Part shown: one piece after another, positions 58,713-64,000 of the stretch
Position numbering within the stretch: the first letter of the stretch is position 1
Layout of the letters: each line of letters starts with the position of its first letter
DNA from: Apodemus sylvaticus
Lineage: Eukaryota > Chordata > Mammalia > Rodentia > Muridae
Direction of reading: 5' to 3'
NCBI RefSeq assembly: GCF_947179515.1
Contig: NC_067480.1
Coordinates: 8,923,501 to 8,987,500 of the forward strand
Length of the DNA: 64,000 nt
Position numbers and translations under genes: made by a program
The notes under the pieces: generated by a model
Seen by the model: only the letters and a program-made list of their open reading frames with translations
The model's database searches: none
Told to the model about the DNA's origin: nothing

Positions 58713-58950
58713 AGTGTGTGTGTGTGTGTGTGTGTGTCTATATGTGTGTCTGTATGTGTGTCTGTGTGTGTGTCTGTGTGTGTGTCTTTGTGTGTCTGTG
58801 TGTGTCTGTGTGTGTGTCTGTGTGTGTCTGTGTGTGTGTGTCTGTGTGTGTGTCTGTGTGTGTGTCTGTGTATGTGTGTCTCTGTGTGTGTCTGTGTCTG
58901 TGTGTCTATATGTGTGTCTGTGTGTGTTTCTGTGTGTGTGTCTGTGTGTG
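58713..58950 (+). repeat. (TG)n array with TCTG units
   Basis: About 240 bp of TG with regular TCTG interruptions roughly every 8-14 bp. It ends directly at a SINE head. The Cys/Val open frames over it are artefacts. Confidence 0.96.
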
Positions 58951-59065
58951 CATCAGGCTTTCAGAGCTCCTGGAGCGGAAGTGCGGGTCTTGAGCTCCCT
59001 GGTGTGGACACTGGAGACTGGATCTAGGTCCTCTGCAAGAGCAGCAAGATCTGTGTCTCCAGCCT
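58951..59065 (-). repeat. B2/B3-type SINE, minus strand
   Basis: 'ctcctggagcggaagtgcgg', 'ctggatctaggtcctctgca', 'agagcagcaagatctgtgtc' and 'tccagcc' follow the reversed order of a B3-like SINE ('...gggtcctctgcaagagcag...ctctccagcc'). The adjacent TG array is the expanded tail. Confidence 0.65.
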
Positions 59066-59069
59066 TGGT

Positions 59070-59784
59070 GCTCAACAGTATTTTTGAAGGGGAAAAAGGA
59101 GGAGAGGAGGAATAAGACAGGAGCAAGGAGGAGTGGAGAATAAAGGAGAGTGATGGCTGCATCTAGCTTTTTCCCCTTAGGTCGCAAATTAAATAAGAGC
59201 CTAGCAACCAAAGGCAACAACGAAAGCGGTGCCACCCTACAAGAGGTGGAACGCTCATCCCTGTGTAACAAATGGTGCTTATGCTCGTGCTATGGACAAT
59301 ATGAGAAAGGTTACATCAAAAAATACGAAAGTTAATGTTCCTGGACTATACTTTTGCAGAATCAATGTTTCTGTGTTCTCCTAAAATGCATATGTAAAAC
59401 ATGCTAATGTCCAGTGTACATGAAATTGGAGCCTATGGAAAGTACTTTGGTTTAGATGAAGATACCACGTGCTCAGGAAGGCGTTATCACCCTCACAAGA
59501 GAATCTGTCTTCTCATTCACTTTTTCTTTTTCTTCCACCCTTCTTTCCTTTTCTCTCCTGATTCCCTCTTCTCTCTCACCTCCCACTGCTCATTTTCTTC
59601 CCTCTGCTGCCTCTCACATGTTAGAAAAGAGGGAGGGAGCTGTATGTCCTCCAGAAAGAGAATCCTTGTCAGTACCTGACCATGCTAATACCCTGATTTT
59701 GGATATCTGACCTCTGCATCTGTGAGAAAATCCATCTCCATTATTGAATTCATCAATCTTTAGCATTGTGCAATGATCATTAGC

Positions 59785-59785
<1 letters not shown>
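59070..59785. other. Unique noncoding sequence
   Basis: No gene was recognised. A pyrimidine-rich patch lies at 59520-59615. Confidence 0.45.
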
Positions 59786-59788
<3 letters not shown>

Positions 59789-59837
<49 letters not shown>

Positions 59838-59855
59838 GTCTGTCTCTCTCTCTTT

Positions 59856-59886
<31 letters not shown>
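59789..59886 (+). repeat. (TC)n then (CA)n microsatellite
   Basis: About 22 TC units, a 'gcctgtctgtctctctctcttt' link, then about 14 CA units. Confidence 0.97.
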
Positions 59887-59887
<1 letters not shown>

Positions 59888-60069
59888 AAATTCCTTTGTA
59901 ACTATATCCATTCTTTGTGAACTGTTCTGTTCTACAGTTTTCCAGACCCTATTCCAGTCAGAATCACTGAGGATTCCCTTTCCTCCGCAAACCAAAGCTA
60001 CTGTAGAGTTGCTGCCGTTTATTTATGTGAGTTACCAATGAAAATGTTTTACATTGGCTTCCCTTAGGC

Positions 60070-60190
60070 TTTAAGTCCTTGGAATGTAAGAGTCTGCATC
60101 TTGTTCATCTTATAATATTTTGTTATACCTAGCATCATTTCTACCAAGGCAAGCAGCCTGCCCATAAATATCTGTTGAATATAATGGAAT
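60070..60190 (+). repeat. L2 3'-end fragment
   Basis: 'ctttaagtccttggaatgta', 'agagtctgcatcttgttcat', then 'cctagcatcatttc' and 'cataaatatctgttgaatat'. This follows the order of the L2 3' end ('...tgtaagctcc...gtcttgttca...cctagcaca...aataaatatttgttgaatg'). Confidence 0.65.
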
Positions 60191-60194
60191 CAAC

Positions 60195-62830
60195 TCCTGA
60201 ACACTTGCTCAGACCCCAGATTAGACTCTCCAGCCCGACAGGAGAAGATTGACAGATCCCAACAGGGCTGGGATGCAGCTTTTCCTCCTCTAAGATTTAG
60301 GAAGCTGCCTGCAGATTCCGCCAACCTCGCAAGCATCAAAAAATCAATGGCAGCAAATAGTATTGTCAAAGGGCCAGGTCATGGGGGCCACACATGCAGG
60401 AATGTGACTGTCCATGGCCGCAGCCTCACGCAGGCTCGTCAAGGCCTCCTTCCTCTGGCCCCGTGCACAGAAATAGGTCGGGCTCAGGCAAAGGGCAGCC
60501 AGCTGATTTTTGCCCTCACTCCTGGAGTGATGCCTGTGTCTGTCAATAAGTGAAGAAAGGGTGAATTATCTCCATTCTGGGCTGCAAGGCCCAGAGAGGA
60601 GCAAACAGACACTTGTCTGCCTGCAAGATAAGAGAAGCGAGGAGCAGTGAGGTAAGAACAGATGACTGCCGGGCCAGAGTGCGCAAATGAGCCGCACTCC
60701 CACTGCGCAGAGAGCAGAGGACGCCTCACTGCATGACGAATACATCATCATTTTAATCCCCGCAGGCAGGGACAAGTTTGTAGTTTTGAAATATGAGGTG
60801 AGGCTTCTACCGTACCAGCTTTGCAGTGTACATTTTAGCAGGCTGGAGCTGGAAATTTGAGCCGAATTAGAGATTCAGAAGTACCCGAGTAGGTGCTCTT
60901 AATGGGAAACGTCATGCATTCTTCCCCGTGCTCGCTCTGCCCACTTTGTACCCTCTCTCTGCCCCCATGCCATCACCTCTTTACACAGCCCTCCATGGAA
61001 GGGCGCCCTTCCCTACACCGAAGCAGCTTACATCTGAAGGTAGCAAAATAGATTAAAGTCTTGGGAAAGCTGCCTGGAACCCTGTGGTGAAAACACAGAA
61101 CGGAGAGGGAGTGAAAGACGACAATAAAAAGTTAATTTAAGGCCCGAGAGCGGCAGCCTATCTCGTCTGCTGACTATCTCAGCCTGCAGCTGCCATGATC
61201 CACTCTTTCATCACTGGCATAAACAGTCCATATCTCCAATTACAAGTGCCTGGGAGCAAGCATTAGCATGCTGCGTGCCGTCTAGGAAAGGTGTGAGTCT
61301 GGGTTTCTCCCTGCTTTACAAGTCCCTAGCAGACATGTCCAGGAACAAAGGGAAAAGAAATGTAGAAAAGCCAGGCCTCTGTGGGCTGTCAGAGCCCGTG
61401 TCAGAATGATGAGGTCAAGTGGTTGGGGCAGAATCAAAAGGGGAAGGAAGACGGGAGAGGCAAGAGGATGCAATTGGTCACTGGAGTAATTTCGTTAAAG
61501 TGCTCCTTCGGGGATGACCCGCTCACTAAGAGCTTTGGTCTAATTTTAGGAGGAGGCAAAGCAGCAGTAATGTGCAGGAGCATGTCAGTTGGGAGCCAAG
61601 CACACAGGGCTCAGGAATAAGAGGGGAAACCGCTGGATACCCTCTCCACTTTCCTCTCCCTTTAATTATCAGTTCATTTTTTATTGCCTTTTTGCCAGTT
61701 TAAGAGAGCAGGGAATTAGATCCAGAACAGAGCAGTTCAGTGTGTCCTACTTAAGAGTCCATCTCAAAACAGGCTGTCTACGCTGCGCAGCTGCACACAG
61801 ACACCTAGTCCGAGAAGGCCACAGGACTCCATTTGTAAGGACACTCGGTTGAAAACTCTAAGAAGGAAACATTAAAAGAGCCTAGATGGCTAAGGACAGG
61901 GAACTAGTTAAATAAGTCACAAAATATACATTATACTGACTTCTGTGCAACCAATGATTACGTGCTGTTTCATGAGTGGCTAATGTTTATCTACAAGGCA
62001 AAAGCGTCACAGGGGAGTTACTGTACACAAGAGTCTCAGGAGATGCAAAGGTAACTTTTGTCTGATAGAATGCAGTGGCTTGTTTGACCAGGATTAAGAA
62101 ATCAGTCCTGTCCACACTGGAGGTGTGTGTGCCTACATTAATGTATTGATATGGGTGGGGACCATGAAACAGCTGTAATTCTTCACTGAGATCTAAACCC
62201 CTGATTCTGACAAACCCTGAGAGACTGTGGACAACACTAGTTTATTTTGGTAGCATCTGTTTATCTCTTCCCTTGCTAACTTGAGTCTCAACTGTTATGG
62301 TGTAGCTATGTTTCCTGATTAATATAGCTTTAAAACAACAACAACAACAACCAAAAAACCCCAATCTTTTCCAAATTTTCTGGCATAAAAACTGGTCCTA
62401 AGACAAGTAGAAATGGATGGCATGGGGCCAATATGGAAACTAGGCAGAGAGGGAGTCCTCACGCACCTCAGTGCTGAAAGCGATCTCCTTGTGCTTTGAG
62501 CTGGTGGACATCAGAAGCCACAGGCTGCAGACGACTAAATGGGGCACCTCTGGAGCACGCGGCTCCTCACTGGCACAGTGAGGCTGAGTAGCTAGTCTTT
62601 AGCTTTTGTCTCATACTATGAGTTATATGCAAAGGAAAAAGATTATGGAAAGAAAATGTCATTTGGGTTCTCTGTGGTTTAATCCACTAAACTTCTAATG
62701 TCAATAGGTGGTGCTTATTAAAATCTCAGTCAACCAAAATCATCTACCTTCCCTACCCTTGTGCAAAACAAACAAACAAAAAACCATAAAAACTTGGTTT
62801 ATTTATTTGGTTGGATGGTTATACACACCA
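60195..62830. other. Low-repeat noncoding interval
   Basis: No gene was recognised. The part 60840-61300 is a repeat-free, mixed-composition segment with motifs such as 'gttaatttaaggcc' and 'ctccaattacaag', and reads like a candidate conserved enhancer. There is no direct evidence. Confidence 0.4.
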
Positions 62831-62831
62831 T

Positions 62832-62832
<1 letters not shown>

Positions 62833-62923
<91 letters not shown>

Positions 62924-62962
62924 ACACACAAGCACACACACATACACACACATTCAGTTCGT
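62833..62962 (+). repeat. (CT)n then (CA)n microsatellite
   Basis: About 22 CT units, followed by CA with ATA and AGC interruptions up to about 62955. Confidence 0.97.
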
Positions 62963-63040
62963 CTACACTCAGAAACGAAGTGTGTAAACTCATTTGGAAG
63001 CATGGTACACGCAGATACAGCCACACTAAGGCGAGGCTAC

Positions 63041-63166
63041 GAATATGTATAGAATGTATAGAATATGTGTAGAATGTATAGAACATGTATAGAATGTATA
63101 GAATATGTATAGAATGTATAGAATATGTATAGAATGTATAGAATATGTATAGAATATGTATAGAAT
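63041..63166 (+). repeat. Minisatellite with alternating 9- and 11-bp units
   Basis: AGAATGTAT (9) alternates with AGAATATGTAT (11), giving a 20-bp period. About five and a half doublets are present; the last two long units are adjacent. Variants are 'agaatatgtgt' and 'agaacatgtat'. Confidence 0.93.
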
Positions 63167-63169
63167 CCT

Positions 63170-63252
63170 TACCCAGCAGATACTGGGAATCAAACCTAGA
63201 TCCTTTGCAAGAGCAGCCAGTGCTGTTAACCACCGAGCCTTCTCTCTAACCT
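63170..63252 (-). repeat. B2/B3-type SINE head, minus strand
   Basis: 'atactgggaatcaaacctag', 'atcctttgcaagagcagccag' and 'tgctgttaaccaccgagcct' form the reversed tRNA-like head (A and B boxes) of a B2/B3 SINE. Its body is absent; the minisatellite takes its place. Confidence 0.75.
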
Positions 63253-63254
63253 TT

Positions 63255-64000
63255 AAATTTCTGTTTCTAAGCCAATTTGTGCAGTCCTAGGGAGCTAATA
63301 CAATTGCTTCTTTCTCTATTTTATTTTCAAACACAGACTGTTATATCCCATGGGAAACTCTTAAACTAATACGAAAGGAACTAAATTCCCATTCTGAGTC
63401 CTATGAGATATGTCAGAATTCAAGGCTTCCTGAAAACAATCAGTTTAACCATAACCCTTTTGTGAAGGTGACCAAGAAAGAAAGATTCTTTCTGCAGAGT
63501 TGTAGCTGTCCCTTTTACTGGAGGATGGTTCTAGACCGCCAAATGACAGATGCCAGTGGAGGCCATTACATGAGGCAGGGCCACATGACTTCACAGTAGA
63601 AGTTAATTTAACACAGGAATGAAGTAGATGACTGGGCTATAATATTTTGTATGCTGATAACTCCCATTTGGCAAATAGTAAATCTGCATATACTTTTTAG
63701 AACACACTAGTACTTGAATGACCAACCATTACAAATGTGATAGATAGGAACAGAAGTTACTCAGTGGAATTCTCCTTAACTTAGCCAGAGAATTGTAAGA
63801 ATGAAACAAAATAAATACCAATGAGCCAAAGTTATGACAGCAAAGCAAATATACAACGTTTCTATCTGCCTAAGAGAAGAAACTAGATGGCAGGCACAGA
63901 AACAAACAAAAAAAAGCAAAAAAAATAAGTGATACGGGTACCAGAAAATCTCCTTTAGCTAGAGAATATCTTGAGAATGTCCTGGCTAGTTATATGTCAA
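63255..64000. other. Unique noncoding sequence
   Basis: No gene or repeat was recognised, other than a short A-rich patch at about 63900-63930. Confidence 0.45.

Noticed and set aside
58625..59115. Cys/Val-rich open frames of 116-133 codons
   Set aside because: Translation of the TG array. They resemble cysteine-rich proteins only by composition.

Overview
The window is nuclear DNA of a murid rodent (Mus or Rattus type; I could not decide between them). The evidence is its repeat content: B1 and B2 SINEs, other rodent tRNA-derived SINEs, an Lx-type L1 3' UTR, younger murine L1 3' ends, rodent LTRs, older mammalian MIR/L2/L1M remnants, and many long (CA)n/(TG)n, (GA)n, (GAAA)n and (GATA)n tracts. 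I found no convincing host protein-coding exon, tRNA, rRNA, CRISPR array or bacterial-type gene. The only recognisable coding similarity is decayed L1 ORF2. The window is therefore intergenic, or lies inside a large intron.

Layout. 0-5 kb: two related SINEs, a G-rich purine tract, a SINE, a MIR and a B2 with a (GAAA)n tail. 4.7-11.1 kb: a cluster of very long simple repeats, two of which (TG at 5.7-6.2 kb, CA at 9.7-11.1 kb) have a higher-order repeat structure. 15-17.3 kb: a GC-rich interspersed repeat with a degenerate internal unit. 17.85-21.98 kb: one old Lx-type L1 broken up by later insertions, including a MaLR-like LTR that itself holds an IAP-like solo LTR with an exact 6-bp target duplication. 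24.5-24.9 kb: a second solo LTR with a 6-bp duplication. 28.7-29.4 kb: an L1 with a 5' inversion and a perfect 19-bp duplication. 30.7-33.2 kb: ancient and middle-aged L1 pieces. 34.2-34.7 kb: a SINE whose CA tail contains a 118-bp tandem duplication. 39.86-40.2 kb: a 27-bp minisatellite. 43.0-45.55 kb: a MIR followed by a large 5'-inverted L1 with decayed reverse transcriptase. 50.5 kb and 53.2 kb: well preserved B2 and B1 insertions. 57.5-59.1 kb: an L1 3' end and a B2-containing composite retroposon, each with target duplications, then a TG tract with a SINE. 62.8-63.25 kb: CT/CA repeats, a minisatellite with alternating 9- and 11-bp units, and a SINE head.

The low-repeat intervals (about 21.98-24.48, 35-39.4, 45.6-50.2 and 59.9-62.8 kb) are where regulatory DNA would most plausibly lie. 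Within them or nearby I note a perfect DR1 nuclear-receptor-type site beside a hairpin, a 27-bp palindrome, and two segments that read like conserved noncoding DNA. These are hypotheses only, because no alignment was possible. I saw no sign of an undescribed multi-gene system; the interest lies in the retroelement insertion structures and the higher-order satellites.
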